64,000 nucleotides of DNA, from positions 99,514 through 163,513 of the forward strand of contig BJUU01000005.1 in the NCBI GenBank assembly GCA_007988785.1. Reading direction: 5' to 3'. Shown piece after piece: positions 50,863-60,140 of the stretch. The position numbers were made by a program, and so were the translations under genes. The number at the start of each line of letters is the position of its first letter. Positions within the stretch are counted from its first letter, which is position 1. Source of the DNA: Agrococcus baldri (GTDB lineage: Bacteria > Actinomycetota > Actinomycetes > Actinomycetales > Microbacteriaceae). A model generated the notes under the pieces. That model had not been told where the DNA came from, made no database searches, and was given only the letters and a program-made list of their open reading frames with translations.

Positions 50863-52667
50863 GCGTCTACGGCGTGCAGGGCGAGGACCGCAGCGACTAC
50901 ACCAAGGAGGAGTCGAAGCAGATCCGCGCGCGCTCGCGCCGGCTGCTCGGCTCGCTGCTGCGGCCGCACATCGGGCGCGTGGTCGTCACGATGATCCTGG
51001 TGGTCATCGCGGTGGCGGCGAACATCGCCGGCCCCATGATCATCGCCTTCGGCATCGACCACGGCCTGCCGGCGATCATGCAGCAGGCCGACTGGCTGCC
51101 GCTGTGGGGCGCGACCATCGTCTACGTCCTGGCCGCGATCGTCGGCGGCGTGCTGATGTTCGTCTACACGGTGAGCGTCGCGCGCATCAGCCAGACGGTG
51201 CTGTTCGACCTGCGCCGCAGGCTGTTCGACCACGCCCAACGGCTGAGCCTCGAGTTCCACGAGTCGTACACCTCCGGCCGCATCATCGCGCGGCAGACGA
51301 GCGACCTCGAGTCGATCCGCGACCTGCTCGACCAGGGCCTGAACGAGCTCGTGCGCGGCATCCTCTTCATGGGCTTCACGGCGGTCGCGATGCTCATCCT
51401 CGACCCGCTCTCGGGCCTGATCGTCTTCGTCGCGCTCATCCCGGCGGTCCTGCTGACGCGCTGGTTCCAGGTGCGCTCGACGAAGCTCTTCCGCGAGACG
51501 CGCACGACCAGCGCGCGCATGATCGTGCACTTCGTCGAGACCATGACGGGCATCCGCGCCGTCAAGGCCTTCCGCAAGGAGCCCGCGAACCAGCGCGAGT
51601 TCGACCAGCGCGTCGACGACTACCGCGATGCGAACTTCCGCACCATCAACATCTTCGGCATCTACGAGCCCGGCATCATGTCGATCGGCGCGATCACGCT
51701 CGCGACGCTCATCCTGGTCGGCGGCCTGCGGGTCGTCGACGGCACGCTCGAGATCGGCGCGCTGCTGGGCATCGCGCTCTACGCGCGCAACTTCTTCCAG
51801 CCCATCCAGGGCATCGGGATGTTCTTCAACGGCTACCAGGCGGCCTCGGCCGCGCTCGAGAAGATCTCGGGCGTGCTGGAGGAGGAGCCGACGGTGCGCG
51901 AGCCGACGCAGCCGAAGTCGTTGCCCGCCTCCCGCGGGCAGATCGACTTCGACGAGGTCGAGTTCTCGTACGGCGCCGACAAGACCGTGCTGCCCGACTT
52001 CGACCTGCACATCCCCTCCGGGCAGACGATCGCGCTGGTCGGCACCACCGGCGCCGGCAAGTCGACGCTCGCGAAGCTCATCTCCCGCTTCTACGACCCC
52101 ACCGAGGGCGCCGTGAAGCTCGACGGCGTCGACCTGCGCGAGCTCGCGAACGACGACCTGCGGCGCGCGGTGGTGATGGTGACGCAGGAGGCCTACCTCT
52201 TCGCCGGCACCGTCGCCGACAACATCGCGCTCGGACGCCCGGGCGCGAGCGCCGAGGAGATCGAGATGGCGGCCCGCGCGGTCGGCGCGCACGAGTTCAT
52301 CGAGGCGCTGCCGGACGGCTACGACACCGACGTGGCCAAGCGCGGCGGCCGGGTCAGCCTGGGTCAGCGGCAGCTGCTGTCGTTCGCCCGCGCGTTCCTC
52401 GCCGACCCGCGCGTGCTCATCCTCGACGAGGCGACCGCCTCGCTCGACATCCCCTCGGAGCGGCTCGTGCAGGAGGGCCTCACGACCCTGCTGGCCGACC
52501 GCACGGCGATCATCATCGCGCACCGCCTCTCGACGGTGGCGATCGCCGACCGGGTGCTGGTGATGGAGCACGGCCGCATCATCGAGGACGGCAGCCCCGA
52601 CGAGCTCATCGCGCTCGGCGGCAAGTTCGCCTCGCTGCACCGCGCCTGGCGCGAGTCGCTCGTGTGA
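50859..52667 (+). CDS. ABC exporter half-transporter, catalytic subunit
   Basis: 602 residues with six membrane helices (about 30-330) and an ATPase domain. Walker A is [16 protein letters not shown]; Walker [13 protein letters not shown] has the catalytic Glu524. The signature reads [14 protein letters not shown] rather than LSGGQ. Combined with the normal signature of the partner, this gives one canonical and one degenerate ATP site, the expected layout of heterodimeric exporters. Translationally coupled to the first subunit. Substrate unknown; multidrug export is the usual assignment. Confidence 0.93.
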   Translation: MSVYGVQGEDRSDYTKEESKQIRARSRRLLGSLLRPHIGRVVVTMILVVIAVAANIAGPMIIAFGIDHGLPAIMQQADWLPLWGATIVYVLAAIVGGVLMFVYTVSVARISQTVLFDLRRRLFDHAQRLSLEFHESYTSGRIIARQTSDLESIRDLLDQGLNELVRGILFMGFTAVAMLILDPLSGLIVFVALIPAVLLTRWFQVRSTKLFRETRTTSARMIVHFVETMTGIRAVKAFRKEPANQREFDQRVDDYRDANFRTINIFGIYEPGIMSIGAITLATLILVGGLRVVDGTLEIGALLGIALYARNFFQPIQGIGMFFNGYQAASAALEKISGVLEEEPTVREPTQPKSLPASRGQIDFDEVEFSYGADKTVLPDFDLHIPSGQTIALVGTTGAGKSTLAKLISRFYDPTEGAVKLDGVDLRELANDDLRRAVVMVTQEAYLFAGTVADNIALGRPGASAEEIEMAARAVGAHEFIEALPDGYDTDVAKRGGRVSLGQRQLLSFARAFLADPRVLILDEATASLDIPSERLVQEGLTTLLADRTAIIIAHRLSTVAIADRVLVMEHGRIIEDGSPDELIALGGKFASLHRAWRESLV

Positions 52668-52705
52668 CGACGACGCCCCCGGTGATCCACCGGGGGCGTC
52701 GTCGT
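52667..52705. terminator. Bidirectional terminator
   Basis: Perfect 18-bp stem (52667-52684 with 52688-52705), 3-nt loop, between the convergent exporter and GNAT genes. It starts on the last base of the exporter stop codon. Confidence 0.85.
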
Positions 52706-52715
52706 CAGCGCGGGG

Positions 52716-53162
52716 TCAGAGCGACTTGCGGCCGATCGACTCGCCGTACTCGTTCTCGCCGATGATCTCGAAGCCGACGGCCTGGAAGAAGCGGCCCGGT
52801 CCGAGCTCGTCCTCCTCCCACACCGCGAACACGCTGTCGAAGCCGAGGCGCTTGGCCTCCTCCGAGACCTGGTCGACGGTGAAGGTGCCGACGCCCTTGC
52901 GCTGCGCCTCGCCGGCGACGTACATGCGCAGGATGCTCGAGCGGTACTCGTCGCGGTCGACCTCGGGGTCGAAGTTGGCCATCACGTAGGCGACCGGCTC
53001 GTCGCCGTCGAAGATCACGCGCTGCCAGGCGCTCTGCGTGTTGACGAACTCCTCGAGCTTCGCGTTGGGGGCGAGGAACGACTCCTGGCCGCGCTTCAGC
53101 GTCATGCCGTTGGCCGCGACGACGTTCGCAGCGGACAGCTCTTCGAGGCGCAGGTTCTCCAT
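52716..53162 (-). CDS. GNAT-family N-acetyltransferase
   Basis: 148 residues. MENLRLEELSAANVVAANGM opens the fold. The acetyl-CoA-binding motif A is ILRMYVAGEAQRKGVGTFTVDQV, with the Q/R-x-x-G-x-G/A pattern QRKGVG. The C-terminal part LGFDSVFAVWEEDELGPGRFFQAVGFEIIGE is motif B. Acceptor unknown. ATG 53162 is chosen because the minus strand has TACGGT 6 nt before it. Confidence 0.88.
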   Translation of the reverse strand: MENLRLEELSAANVVAANGMTLKRGQESFLAPNAKLEEFVNTQSAWQRVIFDGDEPVAYVMANFDPEVDRDEYRSSILRMYVAGEAQRKGVGTFTVDQVSEEAKRLGFDSVFAVWEEDELGPGRFFQAVGFEIIGENEYGESIGRKSL

Positions 53163-53220
53163 GCGCACACCGTACCAGCGCCCACCCAGCCACTGCATAG
53201 GAGCTGACTGAGGGCTCAGA

Positions 53221-54159
53221 TCACCCGATCGGGGTGATGCGGATGCGCGGTGCGAGGCTCGCGGGGTCGGCGATCGAGCCGGCCTGGGGCGCCAGCACGG
53301 CGGCGCCCGACCACGCGGTCGCGCGGGCGAGCTGCTCCTCGAGCGTCGCCCCTTCGGCGATGCTCATGGCGAGCGCCGCGACGGCCGCGTCGCCCGCGCC
53401 CGTGGGGTTGCCGTCGAGCACGTGGTCGAGCTGCGCGTGCCATGCGCGGCCGTCCGGCAGCACCGCGAGCATCCCCTCGATGTCGAGCGAGGCGAAGACG
53501 GTGCCGGTGCCCGCGGCCGCGAGCCGCCGGGCCGCGTCGAGCGGGTCGGTGCCGCCCATGGCGTCGAGCAGCTCGTGCCGGTTGGGCTTCACGGCGGTGG
53601 CGCCCGCGGCCATGGCCCGCTGCAGCTGGGCGCCGCCGACGTCGATGATCACGGGCCTGCCGGCGGCGACGGCGACGTCGACGACGCTCGCGCAGAAGCC
53701 CTCGGGGGTCTCGGGCGGCAGCGATCCGGAGGAGACGATCACGCGTGCGCCGGCTGCCTCGGCGCGCACGATCTGCAGGATCCGCTGCCAGTCCTCGGCG
53801 TCGATGGCGACGCCGCGCTCGTTGAGGTTCGTGGTGCCGGCGGGGGTCACGATCGCCGTGGTGCGACGGGTGGGGGCCTCGACCTCGATCAGCCGGTGCT
53901 CGATGCCGGATCGGTCGAGGTCGTGCACGAACAGCACGCGCACGGGTCCGCCGATCGGTGCGATCACGATCGCGGCCTCGTCGTGCTGGTGCAGCACGCG
54001 CGCGACGTTCACGCCCTTGCCGCCCGCGCGGGCGAGGCCGGTCTCGACCCGGTGGCTCGTGCCCATCCGCAGCTCGTCCATCGCATAGGTGATGTCGATC
54101 GCGGGGTTCGTCGTGACGCACAGGATCGGCGACGTGGCCGCACTGCTCGCTGCGCGCAT
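53221..54159 (-). CDS. PfkB-family sugar kinase (1-phosphofructokinase/tagatose-6-P kinase type)
   Basis: 312 residues. ILCVTTNPAIDITYAMDELRMGTSHRV is the FruK/LacC-type N-terminus, GGKGVNVARVL the substrate-binding PfkB signature 1 region, and NPTGAGDAAVAALAMSIAEGAT signature 2 with the catalytic Asp in GAGD. It phosphorylates a sugar phosphate with ATP. It is divergent from the ROK repressor of a sugar-uptake operon and shares the operator region, so it is likely part of that regulon, handling the downstream hexose or hexosamine phosphate. ATG 54159 follows GGAGGAG. Confidence 0.85.
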   Translation of the reverse strand: MRAASSAATSPILCVTTNPAIDITYAMDELRMGTSHRVETGLARAGGKGVNVARVLHQHDEAAIVIAPIGGPVRVLFVHDLDRSGIEHRLIEVEAPTRRTTAIVTPAGTTNLNERGVAIDAEDWQRILQIVRAEAAGARVIVSSGSLPPETPEGFCASVVDVAVAAGRPVIIDVGGAQLQRAMAAGATAVKPNRHELLDAMGGTDPLDAARRLAAAGTGTVFASLDIEGMLAVLPDGRAWHAQLDHVLDGNPTGAGDAAVAALAMSIAEGATLEEQLARATAWSGAAVLAPQAGSIADPASLAPRIRITPIG

Positions 54160-54293
54160 CCTGCTCCTCCCGACCGCTCGCTCCCGTCGATCCTCCCGCA
54201 TCCCGGCGCGCGGCTGCGACCCGGCTTCGCGCGGGGCGGGGCGGCGTCGGGCCATCGTTACCGATTCGTGACCGCCGTGCTCTTGCGCGATAT

Positions 54294-54319
54294 TTGTTTG
54301 GAAGGTGTACTAACAAACA
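54294..54319. promoter_or_regulatory. Operator and promoter of the ROK regulator
   Basis: An AT-rich inverted repeat with TGTTTG (54295-54300) and CAAACA (54314-54319) around GGTGTACTAA. The candidate -10 TACTAA (54308-54313) lies inside it, and the ATG starts 5 nt later. A ROK repressor bound here would block its own leaderless transcript; the site may also control the divergent kinase. Confidence 0.6.
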
Positions 54320-55500
54320 TGAGGGCGACGATGCCGGCGGGAGCCAAGGTGCGCAGCGATGCGGCCGTCGCCCTGCCGCGCGACGCCTTCGCGATGGGCG
54401 CGCGGCGGCGCGAGAAGACGCTGCCCGGCCACGCCCGCGCGCACAACCGCACGCTGGTGCTGCAGACGCTGCTCGACGAGGGCCCCTGCTCGCGGGCAGA
54501 CATCGCACGCGCGACGATGCTCACCCGGGTGACGGTCTCCGAGCTGGTCGCCGAGCTGCTCGGCGAGGGGCTCGTGGTCGAGCTCGGCACCCGAGACGCC
54601 GCCCGGCCCGGCAAGCCCGCGACGCTGCTCGACCTCGCGCACGAGGGCTTCGACGTCGTCGCCCTCGACCTCTCGGAGCCGCAGCGCTTCCGCGGCGCCG
54701 TCGTGCGACTCGACGGCACGGTCGTCGAGCGGCTGGAGCGCGCGATCGGCGATGCGACGGGGGATGCGGCGCTCGCGCACGCGATCGAGCTCGGTCGCGC
54801 GCTGGTCGCCCGCTCCGCGCGCACGGTGCTCGGCGTCGGCGTCGGCACCCCCGGCATCGTCGACGCGGAGGGCGTCGTGCACCAGGCGCCCAACCTCGGG
54901 TGGCACGAGCTGCCGCTGCGCGACCGGCTCGCCGACGAGCTCGCGCTGCCCGTGCACGTCGCGAACGACGCGAACATCGCGCTGCTGGCAGAGCTGACGA
55001 GCTCGGGCGCCGAGACGCTGCTGGTCGTGCGCATCGGCCTGGGCGTCGGCGCCGGCATCGCCGTCGCGGGGGTGCCGGTGCGCGGCGACCGCTCGGCCGC
55101 CGGCGAGATCGGGCACGTGACGATCGGCACCGACGGCGGGCCGCGCTGCGGCTGCGGCCGCGAGGGCTGCCTCGAGGCATGGCTCGCGGCCCCCAGGCTG
55201 CGCGCGGCGATCGAGCAGGCCGGGCCCGGCGAGCGCGAGCGGGTGCTGGAGGAGGCGGGGCGCCGGCTGGGCATCGCCGTCGCGCCGATCGTGGGCGCCA
55301 TCGACGTGCGCCGCATCGTGATGAGCGGGCCCGAGGAACTGCTCGCGGGCACGCTGCTCGAGGCCACGGCCGCGACGCTCCGCGAGCGCACCCTCGACGA
55401 GGGCGACGGCCTGCTCGTCGACATGACTTCGCACGGCGACGACGTCGTCGTGCGCGGCGCCGCACTGCTGGTGCGCGCCGGAGAGCTCGGGGTGTCGTAG
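54319..55500 (+). CDS. ROK-family transcriptional repressor
   Basis: 393 residues. After a 30-residue basic tail comes a winged helix (HNRTLVLQTLLDEGPCSRADIARATMLTRVTVSELVAELLGEGLV, about 43-87). The sugar-binding ROK domain follows, with LGVGVGTPGIVDAEG, NDANIALLAE and the zinc motif GPRCGCGREGCLEAW. Sugar binding should release it from the AT-rich operator overlapping its own start. The next gene is the solute-binding protein 48 nt downstream, so it most likely controls this uptake operon. Confidence 0.9.
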   Translation: MRATMPAGAKVRSDAAVALPRDAFAMGARRREKTLPGHARAHNRTLVLQTLLDEGPCSRADIARATMLTRVTVSELVAELLGEGLVVELGTRDAARPGKPATLLDLAHEGFDVVALDLSEPQRFRGAVVRLDGTVVERLERAIGDATGDAALAHAIELGRALVARSARTVLGVGVGTPGIVDAEGVVHQAPNLGWHELPLRDRLADELALPVHVANDANIALLAELTSSGAETLLVVRIGLGVGAGIAVAGVPVRGDRSAAGEIGHVTIGTDGGPRCGCGREGCLEAWLAAPRLRAAIEQAGPGERERVLEEAGRRLGIAVAPIVGAIDVRRIVMSGPEELLAGTLLEATAATLRERTLDEGDGLLVDMTSHGDDVVVRGAALLVRAGELGVS

Positions 55501-55548
55501 CCCCGATCACGTGGCGACGCCGTCGCCGCGGCACAGGAGAGGATCATC

Positions 55549-56826
55549 ATGAAGAAGATCGCGATCGCGGCGCTCGGCGTCGCGGGCGTGCTCGCCGCCA
55601 CGGGCTGCAGTGCCGCAGCCGGCGACGACGAGCCCAGCGCGCCGGCCGAGGAGGGCGCAGAGCTGCGCGTCTGGCTCGTCGGCACCGACACCCCCGAAGC
55701 GGCACGGGAGCTGCTCATCGACACCTTCGAGGCAGAGCATCCCGGCTCGACGCTCGTCATCGAGGAGCAGTCGTGGGACGGCCTGGTCGACCGGCTCACG
55801 ACGGCGCTGTCGGGATCCGACAGCCCCGACATCGTCGAGATCGGCAACACCCAGACGCCGGCGTTCACCACCGCCGGCGCGTTCCTCGACCTGACCGAGC
55901 ACTACGAGGCGCTCGGCGGCGACGACCTGCTGCCCGGCTTCGTCGAGATCGGCACGCTGGACGGCAGCTTCTACGCCCCGCCCCTCTACTCCGGCTCGCG
56001 ACTGGTGTTCTACGACACCGCCGCCTACGAGGAGGCGGGCCTGACGGTGCCGACGACGCTCGACGAGTACGTCGCCAACGCCACGGCGCTCGCGGAGGCG
56101 AACCCCGAGGCCTCCGGCCTGTGGTGGCCCGGCCAGGACTGGTACAACGCGCTGCCCTTCGTCTGGGAGCACGGCGGCGAGATCGCCGTGCCCGAGGGCG
56201 AGGGCTGGGATGCGCAGCTCTCGAGCGAGGCATCGCTCGCGGGCCTCGAGCAGGTGCAGCAGGTGATGCAGGAGGCCTCCAGGGCACCCGTCGACGCCAA
56301 CGAGACGAACCCGCAGGTCGGGTACTGCGACGGCACCAGCCTGCAGATCTCGGCGCCCAGCTGGGTGAAGTGGTCGATCCTGGCGCCCGCTGACGCCGAG
56401 GCGCCCGGCTGCCCCGATGCCGAGGAGACGCTCGGCGTCTACGCCATGCCGGGCATGGACGGCGGCGCGGCGCAGGTCTTCGCCGGCGGCTCGAACATCG
56501 CGGTCTCGGCCGCGACCGAGCATCCCGAGCTGGCGGTCGACGCGCTCGAGATCATCCTGGGCGAGGAGTTCCAGACGATCTACGGCGAGAACGGGCTCGT
56601 GCCCGCTCGCGTGTCGCTCGCGAGCACGCTCGGCACCGACGCGGTCGCCGAGGCCACCACGGAGGCGGCGGCGAACGCGCGCCTGACGCCGGCCTCGCCC
56701 CGCTGGGCCGACGTCGAGGCCGCCGGCCTGCTGCAGGACCTGTTCGTGCAGATCGCGCAGGGCGGCGACGTCCAGGCGCTGGCCGAGCAGGCGGATGCCG
56801 ACATCGAGGCCATCCTCAACGGCTGA
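55549..56826 (+). CDS. Sugar ABC transporter substrate-binding lipoprotein
   Basis: 425 residues, family 1 extracellular binding protein. Signal peptide with lipobox LAATGCS (Cys at about 24). The mature protein reads ELRVWLVGTDTPEAARELLIDTFEAEHPG and GSDSPDIVEIGNTQTPAFTTAGAFLDL, typical of the N-terminal lobe of oligosaccharide binders, with WEHGGEIAVPEGEGW in the second lobe. Delivers ligand to the two permeases that follow. Shine-Dalgarno GAGAGG. A hairpin follows its stop. Confidence 0.93.
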   Translation: MKKIAIAALGVAGVLAATGCSAAAGDDEPSAPAEEGAELRVWLVGTDTPEAARELLIDTFEAEHPGSTLVIEEQSWDGLVDRLTTALSGSDSPDIVEIGNTQTPAFTTAGAFLDLTEHYEALGGDDLLPGFVEIGTLDGSFYAPPLYSGSRLVFYDTAAYEEAGLTVPTTLDEYVANATALAEANPEASGLWWPGQDWYNALPFVWEHGGEIAVPEGEGWDAQLSSEASLAGLEQVQQVMQEASRAPVDANETNPQVGYCDGTSLQISAPSWVKWSILAPADAEAPGCPDAEETLGVYAMPGMDGGAAQVFAGGSNIAVSAATEHPELAVDALEIILGEEFQTIYGENGLVPARVSLASTLGTDAVAEATTEAAANARLTPASPRWADVEAAGLLQDLFVQIAQGGDVQALAEQADADIEAILNG

Positions 56827-56833
56827 TCCCCAC

Positions 56834-56870
56834 GGGCCGCGGCCGACGCATCCGTCGTCGGCCGCGGCCC
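56834..56870 (+). terminator. Intra-operon hairpin after the binding-protein gene
   Basis: Perfect 15-bp stem (56834-56848 with 56856-56870) and 7-nt loop, 7 nt after the stop. In ABC operons such hairpins let the binding-protein mRNA exceed the permease mRNA by partial termination or protection from decay. Confidence 0.7.
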
Positions 56871-56944
56871 CTGGCCGGCACCGCGCCGGCCATCGATCGA
56901 CCCTGCGCGCCCCGCCGCAGGCGCACGCCAGGAGAGAAGGACAG

Positions 56945-57895
56945 ATGATCGACGTCGAGACCGCGGTCGCCCCCGCGCGGCCCGCGCCGCCCGCGCGACC
57001 GCGACGACGCACGGGAGCCGCGCTGCCGCTGCTGCTGCTGGCGCCGGCGAGCGCGGTCGTCGCGGTCGTCATCGGCTGGCCGCTGCTGCAGCTGGCGCTG
57101 CTGTCGTTCCAGGAGTTCGGCAGGGCCCAGGTCTTCGGGCAGCCCGCCGAGTGGATCTGGTTCGACAACTACGTCTCGGTGCTGACCGACGGCGAGTTCT
57201 GGGCCGTGCTGGGGCGCACCGTCGCCTTCGCCGCCGTCTGCGTCGTCGCGGCGATGGTGCTGGGCGTCGCCCTCGCGCTGCTCATGCAGCGCCTGCCGAA
57301 GCCGTTCCGGGTGCTGATGAGCGTGGGCCTGCTGCTGGCCTGGGCGATGCCGGCGCTGACGACCACGATCGTCTGGGGGTGGATGTTCGACACCGAGTAC
57401 GGGGTCGTCAACGCGCTGCTGCGCGATCTGCTCGGCCTGGCCGAGTTCGACCGCCGCTCGTGGCTCATCGAGCCGCTCGGCTTCTTCACCGTCGCGACGA
57501 TCATCATCGTCTGGGGCGCGGTGCCCTTCGTGACCTTCATGGTCTTCGCCGGCCTCACCCAGGTGCCGGACGAGCAGCTCGAGGCCGCCGCGCTCGACGG
57601 CGCCGGCCCCGTCATGCGCTTCCGGGCGATCGTGCTGCCGCAGCTGGCGCCCGTGCTCGTGATCGCCACGATCCTGCAGCTCATCTGGGATCTGCGCGTG
57701 TTCACGCAGATCTTCGCCCTGCAGGACATCGGCGGCATCCGCGCCGACACCTCGACGCTCGGCGTGTACATCTACCAGACCGCGATCGCCGGCGGCGAGT
57801 TCGGCATCGGCGGCGCGCTCGCGGTCATCACGATGGTCGTGCTCATGATCCTCGCCTACCCGCTGATGCGGAACATGCTCAGGAGCGGGCGATGA
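56945..57895 (+). CDS. Sugar ABC transporter permease (MalF-like)
   Basis: 316 residues. Six membrane helices after a Pro/Arg-rich N-terminus of 25 residues. The EAA loop that docks the ATPase is EQLEAAALDGAGPVMRFRAIVLPQLAP (about 213-239). Dimerises with the next permease. Shine-Dalgarno GGAGAGAAGG. Overlaps the next gene by 4 nt. Confidence 0.93.
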   Translation: MIDVETAVAPARPAPPARPRRRTGAALPLLLLAPASAVVAVVIGWPLLQLALLSFQEFGRAQVFGQPAEWIWFDNYVSVLTDGEFWAVLGRTVAFAAVCVVAAMVLGVALALLMQRLPKPFRVLMSVGLLLAWAMPALTTTIVWGWMFDTEYGVVNALLRDLLGLAEFDRRSWLIEPLGFFTVATIIIVWGAVPFVTFMVFAGLTQVPDEQLEAAALDGAGPVMRFRAIVLPQLAPVLVIATILQLIWDLRVFTQIFALQDIGGIRADTSTLGVYIYQTAIAGGEFGIGGALAVITMVVLMILAYPLMRNMLRSGR

Positions 57896-58743
57896 GGCGC
57901 ACGGCGAGGTACCGCGCCATGACGGCACTCTGGTGCGCTGTCGCCGTGGTCGTCTTCGTCTGCTCCACCTTCCCCGTCTACTGGATGGTGAAGACCTCCT
58001 TCCAGCCCAACAACGAGGTGCGCTCGCGCGAGCTGCAGCTGTGGCCCGAGCACTTCACGCTGCGCAACTACGAGACGGTGCTGTTCGATCCGGGCAGGAC
58101 CCCGTTCCTGCCGGCGCTGGGCATGTCGCTGGTGGTGACGCTCGCGACGGTGCTCGCCGCCGCGGTGCTCGCCTTCTTCGCCGCCGTCGCCGTCTCGCGC
58201 TTCCGGTTCAAGAGCCGCACCGGCTTCATCGTCGCGATCATCGCCATCCAGATGCTGCCGCTCGAGGCGATGATGGTCTCGCTCTACCGCGTGCTCGACG
58301 CCTGGCAGCTGCTCAACACGGCGATCGCGCTCATCCTCGTCTACACGGCGACCGTGCTGCCGTTCACGATCTGGACGCTGCGCGGCTTCGTCGACGGCGT
58401 GCCGATCGAGCTCGAGGAGGCCGCGATGATCGACGGCTGCTCGCGCGTCGGCGCATTCTTCCGCGTGACCTTCCCGCTGCTCGCGCCCGGCCTGGTCGCG
58501 ACCGGCGTCTTCGCCTTCATCCAGGCATGGAACGAGTTCCTCATGGCACTGATCGTCAACACCCGGCCCGAGCTCATGACGCTGCCGGTGTGGCTGCGCA
58601 CCTTCCTCACGCTGAACGGCACGACCAACTGGGCGGCCATCATGGCCGGCTCGACCCTGATGGCGATCCCGGTCGTGGTGTTCTTCCTCATCATCCAGGG
58701 GCGCATGGCCTCGGGCCTCGCGGCCGGGGCGGTGAAGGGATGA
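57892..58743 (+). CDS. Sugar ABC transporter permease (MalG-like)
   Basis: 283 residues with six membrane helices. Family marks are FPVYWMVKTSFQPNNEV near the N-terminus and the EAA loop IELEEAAMIDGCSRVGAFFRVTFPLLAPG (about 166-194). Coupled at both ends by 4-nt overlaps to the first permease and to the GH3 gene. No ATPase gene is in the operon, so a shared MsiK-type ATPase encoded elsewhere is expected. Confidence 0.94.
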   Translation: MRRTARYRAMTALWCAVAVVVFVCSTFPVYWMVKTSFQPNNEVRSRELQLWPEHFTLRNYETVLFDPGRTPFLPALGMSLVVTLATVLAAAVLAFFAAVAVSRFRFKSRTGFIVAIIAIQMLPLEAMMVSLYRVLDAWQLLNTAIALILVYTATVLPFTIWTLRGFVDGVPIELEEAAMIDGCSRVGAFFRVTFPLLAPGLVATGVFAFIQAWNEFLMALIVNTRPELMTLPVWLRTFLTLNGTTNWAAIMAGSTLMAIPVVVFFLIIQGRMASGLAAGAVKG

Positions 58744-60140
58744 GCCTGCTCGCAGACGCGCGGGCCACCCTCATGCCCGGCTTCCGCGGCACCGAGCTGC
58801 CCGCCTGGATGTCGGCGCTGCTCGCCGACGGCCTCGTCTCCTGCTGCCTGTACGGCGAGAACGTGGTCGACCCCGCGCAGCTGCGGACGCTGACGGATGC
58901 GGTGCGCGCCGTGCGCGCCGACGCGATCGTCGCGCTCGACGAGGAGGGCGGCGACGTCACCCGCGTGCACTACGCCACCGGTTCGCCCTTCCCGGGCGCG
59001 GCGGTGCTCGGCCGCGCGGACGACATCGGCTGGACGCGCTCGGTGGGCGAGCGGGTGGGGCAGCACGTGCGGGCGATCGGCGGCACGATGACCTTCGGCC
59101 CCGTCGCCGACGTCAACGTCGACCCCGACAACCCCGTCATCGGGGTGCGCAGCGCGGGCGCCGATGCGGCGCTCGCGGCGCGCCACGTGGCCGCGTGGAT
59201 CGAGGGCGCGCAGCGCACGGGCGTGGCGGCCAGCGCGAAGCACTTCCCCGGGCACGGCGACACGGCGGTCGACTCGCACGTGGGGCTGCCCGTCGTGCAC
59301 GCCGATCTCGAGACGCTCCGCGGCCGCGAGCTCGCACCGTTCCGCGCCGCCGTCGACGCGGGCGTCGCCTCCATCATGACCTCGCACATCGTCGTGCCGG
59401 CGCTCGACAGCGAACCGGCGACCCACTCGCGGGTCATCCTCACCGAGCTGCTGCGCGGCGAGCTCGGCTTCGAGGGCGTGATCGTCTCCGACGCCCTCGA
59501 CATGGCGGGCGCGAGCGGCACGATCGGCATCCCGGAGGCCGCGGTGCGGGCGCTCGCCGCCGGCTGCGACCTGCTGTGCCTCGGCACGGCGACGGGCGCC
59601 GAGGGCATCGCCGCGATCGAGCGCGCGGTGCTCGCGGCGGTCGACGACGGCAGGCTCGACGCCGAGCGCGTGCGCGACGCAGCCCTGCGCACGCGCGCGC
59701 TCGCGGCCGGCGGGCCGGCGCCCATGCCGCTCACCGCCATCGGCGACGCGACCGACGACGACCTGGCGCGCATCCGCTCGACCTTCCTGGTGCGCGAGCG
59801 CGCGCACCGCTGGCTCGCGTCGCCGCCCGCCGCGCCGGCCGTGGTGCGGCTCGAGCGGGCCGCGAACATCGCGGCGGGGGCCGTGCCGTGGGATCCGTTC
59901 GCGGGCTCGCTCGTGGTGGAGCCCGGTGCCGTGCCGCGGCTGCCGGCGGGGCCGGTGATCGTGCTGGGCAAGGATCTCGAGCGCGGGCCGGAGGCCGCCG
60001 TCACCATCGCGGCGCTGCGCGAGTGGCACGAGGTGCTCGTGGTCGACATGGGCTGGTCGCGCGGCGAGCTCGCCGACATCGCGACCTTCGGCGCCTCGCG
60101 CGCCTGCGGGCTCGCACTGCGAGGGATGCTGGCGCGATGA
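58740..60140 (+). CDS. Glycoside hydrolase family 3, NagZ-like
   Basis: 466 residues, no signal peptide, so cytoplasmic. The NagZ-type catalytic His-Asp pair lies in KHFPGHGDTAVDSH (167-180) and the nucleophile Asp251 in VIVSDALDMAGA. It has the single-domain barrel of beta-N-acetylglucosaminidases plus a C-terminal half (about 340-466) resembling the alpha-beta domain of larger GH3 enzymes. It probably cleaves imported N-acetylhexosamine disaccharides such as chitobiose or muropeptide-derived sugars. Between the permease and ROK kinase genes with 4-nt overlaps on both sides. Confidence 0.92.
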   Translation: MSLLADARATLMPGFRGTELPAWMSALLADGLVSCCLYGENVVDPAQLRTLTDAVRAVRADAIVALDEEGGDVTRVHYATGSPFPGAAVLGRADDIGWTRSVGERVGQHVRAIGGTMTFGPVADVNVDPDNPVIGVRSAGADAALAARHVAAWIEGAQRTGVAASAKHFPGHGDTAVDSHVGLPVVHADLETLRGRELAPFRAAVDAGVASIMTSHIVVPALDSEPATHSRVILTELLRGELGFEGVIVSDALDMAGASGTIGIPEAAVRALAAGCDLLCLGTATGAEGIAAIERAVLAAVDDGRLDAERVRDAALRTRALAAGGPAPMPLTAIGDATDDDLARIRSTFLVRERAHRWLASPPAAPAVVRLERAANIAAGAVPWDPFAGSLVVEPGAVPRLPAGPVIVLGKDLERGPEAAVTIAALREWHEVLVVDMGWSRGELADIATFGASRACGLALRGMLAR

